In this document: one piece after another, positions 34,839 to 45,098 of the stretch | Position numbering within the stretch: position 1 is the stretch's first letter | How the letters are laid out: each line of letters begins with the position of its first letter | Made by a program: the position numbers and the translations under genes | Notes under the pieces: model-generated | Database searches by the model: none | What the model was told of the DNA's origin: nothing | The model's input: only the letters and a program-made list of their open reading frames with translations | Source of the DNA: Maratus speciosus | Taxonomy: Eukaryota > Arthropoda > Arachnida > Araneae > Salticidae | NCBI GenBank assembly: GCA_963932465.1 | Contig: OZ010787.1 | Location: forward strand, 16,695,936 to 16,759,935 | Reading direction: 5' to 3' | DNA length: 64,000 nt

Positions 34839-35447
34839 CAGTAGACTCCCTCAAATCCACACAGCTTGGGACCAGAGGTTGTGTGGATTTTAGAATTTTG
34901 TGGATTTTTGGTCATTTCTTTGCTTACATTTTTAAACAGTAGTTTGATGTATAATAAAAACCAAGATCATTTTAAAAATGATTAAATTATTAAAAGTAAA
35001 GGTCAAGAAAATAATAAATAATGTATAATTAAATATACATAATAAAGATGAGATACATTTTTCTTGAATTATTCAATGAAGCTTTCCTCATAAAAGTAAT
35101 CTATTAATTCACATCAAAATCATAAAGTAAGGATGTTTAATTTCAGGTTTAGTTAAGTCTTAATAACCAAAAAAGCTTAACACATAAATATATTTGGTAA
35201 AAAGATTGTGATTACCAGTGATATCAACAATATCTTGATTTTTTTCAGAAAAAAAATTTATACTTTCCTCATGAAAAACAATAAGTTTAGTTATATTTTC
35301 GAAAATTACATATCAAAATATATATATAGTGATATAAAATTAAAAAATTCTATAATTTTTGCCCTGCATCTGAACTGAAAATTTCATTGTTTTTACATCT
35401 GTGATGGTGTGCAGATTTTAGGGTTGTGGATTAGTGGGAGTCTACTG
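34839..35447. mobile_element. 609-bp Tigger/pogo-type MITE
   Basis: TA target on both sides, ends CAGTAGACTCCCTCAAATCC and, reversed, CAGTAGACTCCCACTAATCC. Interior has GTGTGGATTT repeats near the left end and no ORF. Confidence 0.85.
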
Positions 35448-35747
35448 TATTTACTTTAAAAATGTTCCACTATGTGACAATTTCTTGGCAAGACTTATTC
35501 AAGTTTCAAAAAATTTATTTTTTAAAGTACCACAAAGTTGTTTTTGTGTTATGAATATTGAGAATTCGATAAATTTGCTCAGAAGTTTGACTTACCACTG
35601 CTAAGTATGGAGAAACTGGTTAGAGTTATGTAATAACATATTGAAAATAAAAACCAGACTACATAATAAATAGCAATTGTATTTTTTTAATAAAAGGATC
35701 TTTAAACTACAAAGGACTCAACTTGAGATACATATGAATTGATTTAC

Positions 35748-35800
35748 AGAATCGTATATCAACTATTCTTGTTTCGGTCTTGAAAGGCCTTTCTAATCTT
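35748..35800 (-). CDS. Host gene exon Y
   Basis: Flanked on the minus strand by an excellent acceptor (TTTTTCATTTCCCCCTTCAG) and a GTAAAT donor. Reads RLERPFKTETRIVDIRF with two bases carried in and one out. The 99-bp intron to exon X (35801-35899) starts GTAAGT and ends TTCAG, so the X-Y junction is one of the best supported in the gene. If the donor is not used, the frame runs about 13 more codons to a TAG. Family not recognised. Confidence 0.6.
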
Positions 35801-35899
35801 CTGAAGGGGGAAATGAAAAATTAATACAAGGCAACAGAAATAATATATTTACTTAATATGCTTAAAATAGCCTACACAAGCTGTTTCAGGAAAACTTAC

Positions 35900-35913
35900 G
35901 CCATTCTACTTAA
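35900..35913 (-). CDS. Host gene exon X, 3' part (downstream of piggyBac insertion)
   Basis: The last bases of exon X, TTAAGTAGAATGGC, precede a perfect GTAAGT donor. The rest of the exon lies at 37387-37462, separated by a TTAA-flanked element. Joined at one TTAA, the two parts and exon Y read through in a single frame. Confidence 0.55.
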
Positions 35914-37386
35914 CCCTTTCACAATGGGTGTGTCATATATGCACCAGTCACAAACTCACTTTACATGATGGAACGTCACTCAAAGCAACTCTGTACAAGG
36001 ACAGTGTGCTGTTAGAGTGTATCTGACTCTGAGGACAGGGCATTTTGTGTTGCTAAACCTAACCTTTAAAAAATATCATTGAAAATATTTCTTTTTTCCG
36101 ATTGAGTTGATTATTTGTGAAACTGTAATGAATAATAATATAATCATAAATACAAAATATCAAAACATTCTGAAAATATTTTCATTAAAATCTATATGCA
36201 AAAAATAAAATATTTGATTTACCTTAAATATTTTACAAAAACTTTATATAGAGTGAAAATTTTATATAAATCCACACTTAAACAAATCCAAAATATGATA
36301 AAACATATGCTGTAAATATTATATGCATAAATAATTCAGAAAGGAGACAGTGTGTGATAGTCTTTAAAGAAAAAATAAACACAAAGTCCCATGTTTCATA
36401 GCTAACAAGAGTAAAAAGTCTCTCTTAATACTTTCCGTTGAGTTTTTACAATTTGTGAGCAAACTACACAGCTTCTTCTGCTTATTTTAACCTCTTTCAC
36501 TGACATTTAGTGAAGGAAAATACTTCCCAGAAAGCCTTAAAGGTGTGGATGTTGATTTAGCTGTGAACTGCATTTCTATCCTGAAACTTCTATAATTTTC
36601 AAATATTTGTTCTACAACTTTCATTTTAAATTGAAGAAATGGAGTTTTAGTCTCATATTTTTTATCATTGAGAACATTGACATTCAACAAAGCGATATCC
36701 ATTAAACCAAAGAATAATTTCTTATACCATACTTATAATATATTATACCCCATTCGCTATTCTCAGTTAAATCTAGAGAGCTTTCGCTATCAGAATATTC
36801 CCTCATATGCTTATTTATGATTCAAGTGTAGACTTCTGCTAAGAATTTCTTTCTCTTAGTCATCGCAATCTCAGCTAAATTCTCTTAAACAATGCAGAAA
36901 ACTTTTGTCTACTAGCTGAGGAAAATGCAAACTAAATAAAAACTCCCATTTCTAAAGCAATTACAGCAACCCTTATCTGCCCCAAAGAGAAAAAAAGCAT
37001 ATTTCGAAGCATCTGAAACCTTCTAATGTTTACATCACATGGGGACACAGCTGACTGTCAGCTGAGTTTTGTTTATATTACATCTCTTGCTCTTGCATTG
37101 AAACAAACTACAAGAATCGGAAAGTATTCTACAGACACAAGGTCAACGATCTAAAGTTTTGATTAAGTTAACTATAGCGGACATGAATCTCCATCTTTCG
37201 ATTAAAAAAAAATAATTTAATGTGTATAATTGAAAATACAAATATGATACACCCGTCTAACAGATCAATATAAACAGCAATTCAGCAGTGCATCACCCGG
37301 CTACTACTGATGTTTACAACTGATGCATATAACACACACCTGTCATGTAAAGACATTCCGTTAAGCAGCATTCTTTTGCAAAAAGG
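35914..37386 (-). mobile_element. piggyBac element, internally deleted, inside exon X
   Basis: TTAA lies at 35910-35913 and 37387-37390. The ends are similar (CCCTTTCACAATGGG and, reversed, CCTTTTTGCAAAAG), and a subterminal inverted match contains GGTGTGT...ATATGCAYCAG. It carries both ends of a piggyBac transposase ORF but not the catalytic middle. The right edge is less certain because another TTAA lies at about 37367. Confidence 0.75.
36360..36806 (-). pseudogene. piggyBac transposase remnant, N-terminus fused to C-terminus
   Basis: The minus-strand ATG at 36806 starts an acidic run (YSDSESSLDLTENSEW). It is soon followed, after a frameshift, by text typical of the transposase C-terminal region: WYKKLFFGLMDIALLN, FLQFKMKVVEQIF and later GKYFPS. 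After a stop near 36487, a third frame holds the cysteine-rich C-terminal domain (RRSCVVCSQ...TFYSC...GLC) that contacts the transposon ends. The DDD catalytic core is absent. This is a deletion derivative with frameshifts, incapable of transposing alone. The piggyBac assignment is firm from the order of motifs and the TTAA target. Confidence 0.8.
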
Positions 37387-37462
37387 TTAACAAGCTTAAC
37401 AACAGTACATAAGAATGTTTTATCACTTTTAAATTATTATACATTTTTAAGCTTGTTTTGAG
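37387..37462 (-). CDS. Host gene exon X, 5' part (interrupted at TTAA)
   Basis: The minus-strand acceptor ACATTTTCAG opens a frame LKTSLKMYNNLKVIKHSY then VLLLSLL that reaches TTAA, where the piggyBac element begins. With the element present the frame runs a few codons into it and stops (TFLQKNAA). Without it the frame joins 35913-35900 and exon Y. The entry phase is 0, matching the exit phase of the exon at 51856-51917. Helical, Leu-rich; family not recognised. Confidence 0.55.
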
Positions 37463-38305
37463 CTGAAAATGTATCACTGAAAGAGTTTGTATAAGTTAAG
37501 AACACACAGTAACAATTTTGGTAGAAAAGCACTTGATACACTAATAAAAATAATTACTTTTTAAGACAAATACTTTCACAAATATATTACTTTTTGCTTG
37601 CTTAGACTATGTCTAACAAATTTCCTACACAGAGTTAAAATTGAAATTATCACAAACAAGATGCAAACGAAAATATTTATACCCAAACAAGATAATGAAT
37701 TAAGCAATTGTAATATTTATATTTCTCTTACAAGTAAGCAACTTAAGTATAATAATTCAATAACTGAATATTCACATATTCAGAAACAGTTATTATTCCA
37801 TCATACCACATGAAAAAAGAGATATGTATAATAAAATGCATCTGCAGTCATAGAAAACAAAATCAACTTTATTTGATAATAAATAATCAGAAAAGAAAAG
37901 TAAAAACACCAATTTCTTAGGAATTTCACTCGCTATTAATTTTGAACAAGATAATTGAATGTTGCAAAATCACTAAAATACATAAATATGATACTATAAC
38001 AGTAACACTCAATTTTTAAAATCAAAGTCTATTTATTTAAAGTTTTGAGCTTTGAATCCCTGCTGTACTTTTTGGCATTTTCATTCACATTTTTATGATA
38101 GTTATTTACTTATTTTGATTCTTAATAATTCTAAGTTTTATAAATCTTTTAGAAGCTTAAAAATCAGATTTATTTTTAAATTTAAAGTTATTAATAACAA
38201 AAAAAAAAGATACATGATGATTACATTTTTAAAAAATATATGCAACAATAAAGTTACAATTTATTCATGATAGAATAATAAAATTAGTGGTATCAGATTT
38301 TGCAT
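37463..38305. other. AT-rich intronic DNA, no exon recognised
   Basis: Only short AT-biased ORFs. A weak donor-like site near 37585 on the minus strand was not pursued. Confidence 0.4.
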
Positions 38306-38722
38306 TTAAGGCTGTTCTCAACTGATCTGCTCAACAAGCGCAAAACGTTTTGACACATTCACAAATTGATTTTTTAATGGAATGATATAAAATTGGAGAG
38401 CCTGACATATGGAAGTGATTTGGAATCAAGCTGTGTTTTCCATTTTTTGATACATAAATTACCTCTTGAGTTATAAGCGATTTTGATCATGTGACAAACA
38501 CATTTTTCATCCTTTCTTGAGTGGGTTTTCTCCTTTCACACTGAAATTTGTTTCAAAACGCCTATTTTGATACTATTTTCTGAAACATTTATTGTGTTTG
38601 CAAAAAACAGGAAAAAACAGCTTGATTCCATATAACACCTGGTAGTTTCATGCATTTCCGAACAAAAATAAATTTAAACTTATGTCAAAAAGTTGCCCTT
38701 TTGGATTTGAGAATAGCCTTAA
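38306..38722. mobile_element. 417-bp TTAA-flanked MITE
   Basis: Ends TTAAGGCTGTTCTCAA and, reversed, TTAAGGCTATTCTCAA. Same TTAA-GGCTG start as the 33059-34391 element, so possibly a related family. Confidence 0.75.
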
Positions 38723-40441
38723 GAATGAAAATTGAAAATTTGTATTATGCAAAAAAGAGTCATCATATTTGATCTGAACTTAGCTTATCATATCATATCA
38801 TAAAATACCACTAATCAATGACAGAGAAGAAATAAATGTATGTGATTTTTGTAACTATTGAATTTGTATGATACCTGGATTGGAAACCCTGTCCAGATAG
38901 CATTTCTCATTAAGCTTTGTTTTCTATTTCTATTTTTGTTTTTATGATAATGTTTTATTGTCACCTTTGTGGATGATTTGATGTTTTTCTTTGGTGTGGC
39001 ATGTCCCAGCAAAATAAAGGGATTTTGTGTCTTTAAACCCTATACAACCAACCAAATAATCTAAAATATTGAAACATAAAATAACAATGTTGAAATTGCG
39101 TCAGAAAATCAGGACAACTAGGTCAAATATCAGGAATGTGTGAAATCAAGCAAAAACCAGGAGAGTTGGCAAATCAGTAATTAAAAAGCTAAATAGAAGC
39201 TTGCTTTCAATTATGAGTTTAGATTTTCAGTTGATTTGGGAATATTGTTACATTTCTCCTGGAAATATTCATGTGATTTTTCAAACAATTTTATTATAAT
39301 TAGATAAGAGAGAGATTTATGTTTACATTTAAAGCTGTAAGCAGTAGCAACTCGTGTTGATTTTCACTGAGGGACCCAGTCCACCATAACAAATGTGACT
39401 TTTTTTTACTACATTAATAAGAATATTTAATCCCATGTAGCTATTTGCAAGTGACATTATTTATTTATGTAGAAAAAGTAAAAAAAATTATACAAGCATA
39501 AAGTAAAAGTAAATAAATTAAAAAGAAAGAAGATGTTGCTTATAAAACATGTTTTATGCACTATTTTTAAACTAAAGCAATCCTATAGTTAATCTTTAAC
39601 TTTAAAATTATATTTCAAAGTTTTAATTTTTATTGTTCTCATTGTTACAAAAACATGATAGTTGAAATTTACATTTTAAAATGCAAAAATTTCTTATAGT
39701 GTGTTTAAAACATAATGTGACATGAGATACTTACAAACAAGTTTATTTGTTTATTTTATTTAGATTAGTAGGTTATAAAGTTGAGAAAATCTAAAACATA
39801 TTTTTTTTTTTTTATTGCATTACAAGCTACTTATAAAAATTATAAATTCAGTGAGGATATAAATAACAGTATACCTTATAGAGAAAATGACAATCTTTAT
39901 AATGCAATTTTTATATAATGCTGTTTTCCTTTGTTGAAAATGCTGTCTTTGATTTCTCAAAATTACATTACTTCAGTTTATAAAATCCCAAAATGATGTT
40001 TTAAATATTTTTAATCACATCTCTCATTTCAGATACATTTTTTTAAAACAAAAATAAACAGTTAAAGCTTGACTCTTTTTTTTTTAGGCTATATATTAAT
40101 TTATAATTGGCCACAGATCCCTTAAAACATATTAAATTTAAGTTTTGCTTCATAAATTTTTGTATGAGATAAATACTAAGAAAAATTATAACTTCATATT
40201 TAAATTGAATGTGATACATTAAAGCTTTTAAGATGTATATACAGATTTATGATTTTATTTGAAACAGATTTATTATTTTTTTAAAAATTCTCCTAAGTCA
40301 TAGTTAACATTTCCTATAGCAGTTTGAAAAATTAATAAAGTGATAAAACACAACTATTTTTATCTAAAGAAAAAATACATTTGCTGGCTATAAATTTTCT
40401 TGCTGAACCTGCTGTGTGGTTAACATTAGTCAGAAAATCAT
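38723..40441. other. AT-rich DNA; short repeat tail at 38995-39050
   Basis: 38995-39050 (GGCATGTCCC...AAAGGGATTTTGTG) matches 19560-19615. Nothing else supported. Confidence 0.45.
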
Positions 40442-40755
40442 TTAACATGTTCGCTGCCAAAGCTGAGATGGTGTATCTGTTCATATGCGGCAAGACCATA
40501 TCTGCAATTTAGTACTTTTAAATTATTTTCTGTTTTATTATTTAAGTACTCTATATATGACAAATTACTTTTAGCAACAAATAAATTCACATGAGTATGC
40601 TCATTGTTGGCATATGAAACATTGCAGGTATTTTCTATGGCAGTGCTCATAATCGGTGATTGAGATAAGAAGATAAATAACGAGTTATTTCGTAGCTGGC
40701 AAAGAAACTCAGTTTGCCAACTACGAGTATTCTCGTAGATGGCAGCGAATGTATA
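40442..40755. mobile_element. Probable TTAA-type MITE with internal hairpin
   Basis: Left end TTAACATGTTCGCTGCCA; right end reversed reads ATACATTCGCTGCCA. An internal hairpin CGTAGCTGGCAAA/TTTGCCAACTACG lies near the right end. Confidence 0.55.
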
Positions 40756-41821
40756 TCCAGGATATACTAACTGATAATTATTATAAATACTCCTGCTAGA
40801 GCCAGAAAACTAAAATTAATAAATGTAGATTTCAAAAAATTACTCCATGCTCTTTGCATGGAGATAGTTGCAAGTAACTATTAAGATTTAATCATTTTTC
40901 AAATTATTTCAAGACAATGCAAGAATATGATAAAATAGGTAATATTAATATAAATATATTCCTTTTCAGAACTGGCTGTCACCATGCCCTGCCATGTAAA
41001 AAGGAAGCATATCACTAGATCCAATTTAAACATTCAAAAGTGTTTTAAATCTATACAATATAAATCTTCAAAAATTAACTTTCTAATGCAAAACCCATTA
41101 GTTTACAAATAACAATACAAAAATTGAAAATATTAAAAATGTCACACACATCAAGTCAATAATTATTTCAATAAACTTATACTCAGTAGTCAGAAGTAGT
41201 GCACTAGAACTAGAAATGCTATGTTAATTGCTACTTTTTCTCATAGTTTGTAGTGTAACCAGTTGAACAGTACAAAAGTTACTAATCTGGAGCAAAACAT
41301 CGATTTTTTTTTTTTTATTATTACTTCAAGAAACAAGTAGAAGTGCTATTTTACAAATAATGTAATGACCCTTGCTGCTTTTGTGTAAAATGCTGTTTGG
41401 TAAAACAAACACAGTAACAAATCCCCATTTTAACATTTAGAAAAGTATTTAGTATAACCATTATGTGTCAAAAAATGTTCTTGTTTATTTTAGATTCAAA
41501 TTTTGAAATTTAACTTTTGTTAAAATTTATCAAACATGTTTAGAATGTTTTCCCCTCCTTTAGAAAAGATAAAACAGGTGGATGTTCAATTAATCACACA
41601 TTGTTAGCCAACTAATTAGCAAAATTTTAAGAATGTTAACTAAATTTATTACCAGTGTCAGAAAACATAACTTTAACAGATAAATTATTTTTTTCTGTAC
41701 ATATACTATAAATTTAAGAACAAAATTGTGGAAATATCTGCATCAAAGCTATCTAATAGAGTGGCTTTGAAATTTATTTTTCAAGTGCCAAAAGTATTAT
41801 TTTGTCTTGATGCAATATTAG
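40756..41821. other. AT-rich DNA, no gene
   Basis: Nothing supported in this stretch beyond a poly-T run near 41305. Confidence 0.5.
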
Positions 41822-42690
41822 TGTGTTTTAAATTATTTGTTATTCAAAAATCTTTTGACAAAATTCAGGTATCTAACAATATCTCATAAGTGGTCTTATG
41901 TTTCAGAGTTTTGTAAGTGGATTGTTTCATTTTCTATTGTGGTGTTAACTGTGAAAGTTTAACTGTCATTGAAATGATTTGTTTTCCGTTCAGAGCAGTG
42001 AGCTTGTGTTTATTTGATGGCTTGAGCTATTGGAGCTATAGAAAAATAAACTAAGAGGGTTTTAGTGTTTTTTTTTTGTTGTTGTTGTTGTTTTTTTTTT
42101 GTTGTTGTTGTTTTTTTTTAAGGTTTATTTTAAAAGGTTCGTTTTTAAGTGTTCTGTATTTTTAAACAACTTCAAAAAAAAAAGGAGGAGGTTATTAATT
42201 CAATGCATATGATTTTTTTTTTTATGTATGTTTACCAAGTACTCTGAAACTATGCGACCAATTTGTGTGATTTTTGTTTTAATTGAAAGAGAATATTCTT
42301 GAATTGGTCCCATTTAAATTTCATCAAACTTGATTCAGTAATTTTTTAGAAATTCATCAAAAACCAATAAAATCAATATTTTTTTCTCATTCTGTTGTAT
42401 GTTAACTGCTTGTGTAGCTGAATGTGAAGTGCCATAGCTGCACGAGCAGCAAATGTACAACAGAACTGTGAAAACTCATTGAAGAACTATATTTTCAAGA
42501 TGAAGGGATTTGTACACTAACATAGCATAGGCCAAAAGTCTCTAGCAAATATTTGAATTTAATATAAAATTTACTAATTGAAGTTAGTTATTTTTTTGGT
42601 CAAAAAGTTATCTGAAATCAGTGTTATTTGAAGAACAATAAATAAAAATTATGTAGTTTATGTTATGCATAAGTATGTGCACATACTGTT
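41822..42690 (+). mobile_element. BEL/Pao LTR-like copy 1 (degraded)
   Basis: Aligns with 43453-43796, 44900-44962 and 47491-47545. Shared blocks include GGTGTTAACTGTGAAAGTTT, TTTAGTGTTTT and ATTATGYAG..TATG..TTATGCATAA. Contains a (GTT)n/poly-T tract at 42070-42119 and a small hairpin at about 42389-42470 (TTCTGTTGTA...TACAACAGAA), probably a later insertion that makes this copy longer. Confidence 0.55.
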
Positions 42691-42971
42691 CTTCTGAACC
42701 AGCACCAGTCCTTAAAAACAAAATGCCAGGCCCCTTAAAAAAGCTTTGAAAGAATGATGTTTAGTTTTCAGGTTAATGTTTTCTTATGTAATTAAAACTT
42801 TTAATCAATATTTTTATAGATCATGAAAGTTATTAGGTTTCCTGTTTACCCACCTTCTCATAGAAATTACATAAAAAGGGGGGGGGGGGTTGCAGTACCC
42901 AGTTGAAATGAACCTGCTGTGGAAAAACCTGCTTTAAATAAAACTTTTAACAGACATTTCTGGGGATCATT

Positions 42972-43358
42972 ATGGCTAATACACCTCCAGATCATTTTTT
43001 GACTGGTGATCCCTTGACAGCTATTCCAGAATTTGGTCTTTTGGAAATTCTAACATATAGACTTCGTCCTTGGCAATTAACTCAAAGAGTACTCCAGCAC
43101 TTCTGAAAGCAATGGAGTGGAGAATGTTTGTCTCAGCTCCAACAGTGTTTGAAATTGCTTTGTTCTACAATGAATTAAAATTTTTTTGAACTGGTACTCT
43201 TTAAAAAGGAACTTGTTCTTGCTCTTCAGTAGAAACTGAGAAGAATTATTCAAACATTCTATGGTAGTGATGGTCATATGAGAGTTGTCACAGTAAAGAC
43301 TGCTAGTAGTGAATTTATATGGCCAATTCATAAACTGTGTCCACTACCATTTGAATAA
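42972..43358 (+). pseudogene. BEL/Pao pol C-terminal (DUF5641-type) remnant
   Basis: Translation gives PPDHFLTGDPLTAIPE, LRPWQLTQRVLQHF and, after stops and a shift, VVTVKTASSEFIWPIHKLCP ending in PLP-FE and a TAA. These are the characteristic phrases of the domain that ends BEL/Pao polyproteins, just upstream of the 3' LTR. An internal TGA replaces the tryptophan after HF, and further stops follow. Protease, RT and integrase are gone; only this tail remains between two LTR-like copies. Established family knowledge supports the domain call strongly; the fragment is dead. Confidence 0.8.
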
Positions 43359-44211
43359 TAATTGACCAAGAACTTATATCTAATGTTTTACTTAGTATAT
43401 TTTACCAGTTTATGTTTTCTGTTTGAACCCCTTGAAAGCTTGAGTCTGGGAATGTATGTTTGAAATTATTTAAACTGAAAGTTTCTGATAGAGATCAGGT
43501 ATCCAACAATATTTCATAAGTGATTTTGTGTTTTGCAATTACTCCTGTATTAAAAGACATAAGTGGCTTATTTCCTTTTCTCTTATGGTGTTAACTGTGA
43601 AAGTTTAACTGGTATTGTACTGATTTGTTTTCAGTTCAGGTCAGTGCGCTTGTGTGTGTTAGATAAATTGTGCTATCAAAAAGTAAGCCATGGGAGGTTT
43701 AGTGTTTTAATTAGAGGTTTATTTTTAACAATCTATTTTGAAGTGTTGCCTATTTTAATTACATTTTATACAATAAATGGGACATTTATTTAATTACAGT
43801 GAAACTTCTTTTAAAGGCCACCCCTATTAAGGGGTTAAAAATATTGGCCCTATTAATATTATAAAAATATTGGCCCTTAAAAATATTGGCCCCTTAAAAA
43901 TATTGGCCCTATTAAGGGCCGATATTTTTAAGAATGAAAAATTTTCGCACAGACATGTTAAATTTACTCCTATTAGGGGCCGCACCTACCCCTCATAAAG
44001 GCCATTTTTTTTCACATGTGCCTTAAATCCTAAACAAGTGTATTGAATTCCTGAACCAAAAGATAAGAGTTCAGCATACAAAGAATGCAGGGGAAGATGG
44101 GGAGAATTTAGTAATACAATGAAGGACCACAAACTTCTCCACAAATGAGACAAACAGGTGTTCCTCTCACTTTGTTTGACCTTTCAACCTATAGGGGTTG
44201 GGTTGGAAGGG

Positions 44212-44440
44212 TTGGTGTTTATGATGGCCAATTATCATCATGAGGGATATAGGCCCAAAGAGGGAGGAGTGCCCTTCATGGGGGTTTTTCTAAGGGAGCC
44301 TAACCCATATTAACGCTTGGAAATCCAAGGTTCGAAGAAAACCACGAAAACGCCGAACGATTAGGCCGACGGACGCAATTGGGTTCGAACCCAGCACTTC
44401 TCGTCTACCAGCTTCGAGAGCAGAACCTCTCGGCCACTGT
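44212..44440 (-). mobile_element. tRNA-derived SINE with perfect 12-bp target duplication
   Basis: The minus strand starts ACAGTGGCCGAGAGGTTCTG, a tRNA-Leu/Ser-like A box, with B box GGGTTCGAACCC about 40 bp downstream (44381-44392). These are the two internal RNA polymerase III promoter elements. The insertion is flanked by GGGTTGGAAGGG at 44200-44211 and 44441-44452, a perfect target-site duplication. The region after the B box is unrelated to tRNA. No long A-tail remains. Confidence 0.88.
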
Positions 44441-44598
44441 GGGTTGGAAGGGAAACTTGACCCTTTGTTGTGGACACACAAAGGGTAACAGGTTATCTAG
44501 AAAAACTGATCCCACATTTACTAATATTGTGAACGCATAATGAAGCACAATTTTCACAATACAAATTTTATGCTCAGGCTTATGTAAAATTTAAAATT

Positions 44599-44815
44599 AT
44601 GGCACCTAAATCAAGCCAAAGAGTACATTTGAATTTCAATGACAAAATAAAAGTTCTTAATTGTCATGATCAAGGAACATCTGCAAGAAAATTGGCTTCA
44701 CAGTTTAATTGCAGCAAGATCAAATAAACAATATTGTTTAAAACAAAGAGAACTTACTGAAAGAATATGCATTTTTTAAAAATCGCGGGATAAAAAGAAA
44801 GAGAAATGAAAAATT
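44599..44815 (+). pseudogene. Tigger-like transposase N-terminus (CENP-B type HTH)
   Basis: An ATG opens 42 codons (MAPKSSQRVHLNF, KIKVLNCHDQGTSARKLASQ) ending in TAA. A shifted frame continues with NKENLLKEYAFFKN and GIKRKRNEKF. This is the DNA-binding helix-turn-helix that starts Tigger/CENP-B-type transposases, where it recognises the terminal repeats. The DDE domain is missing entirely. Known order and wording of the family support the call. Confidence 0.7.
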
Positions 44816-44962
44816 TGGTCACCCCTATCCAAGGGCCACCCCACATAAAGGCCAATTTTCAATGGAACGGCAGGTGGCCCTTACAGAGAGGTTTCACTGT
44901 ATTTATGTAGTGAATTTTAATATAGTTATCTCAAACCAGTGTTATCTGTGCTATACACAGTA

Positions 44963-45044
44963 CAATAGAACCTTGATATCCAACCCTCATTTAACCGGAA
45001 CTCTCTGTAAACTGACGTCAGTTTCCTGACCTTAATTTTTCAAC

Positions 45045-45098
<54 letters not shown>

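Larger units (their letters stand above)
43797..44899 (+). mobile_element. Tigger/pogo-like DNA transposon, truncated
   Basis: TA target on both sides; ends CAGTGAAACTTCTTTTAAAG and, reversed, CAGTGAAACCTCTCTGTAAG, continuing as GGCCACC. Holds the N-terminal piece of a transposase and a SINE insertion. The left part has local repeats of AAAATATTGGCCC. Confidence 0.85.
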
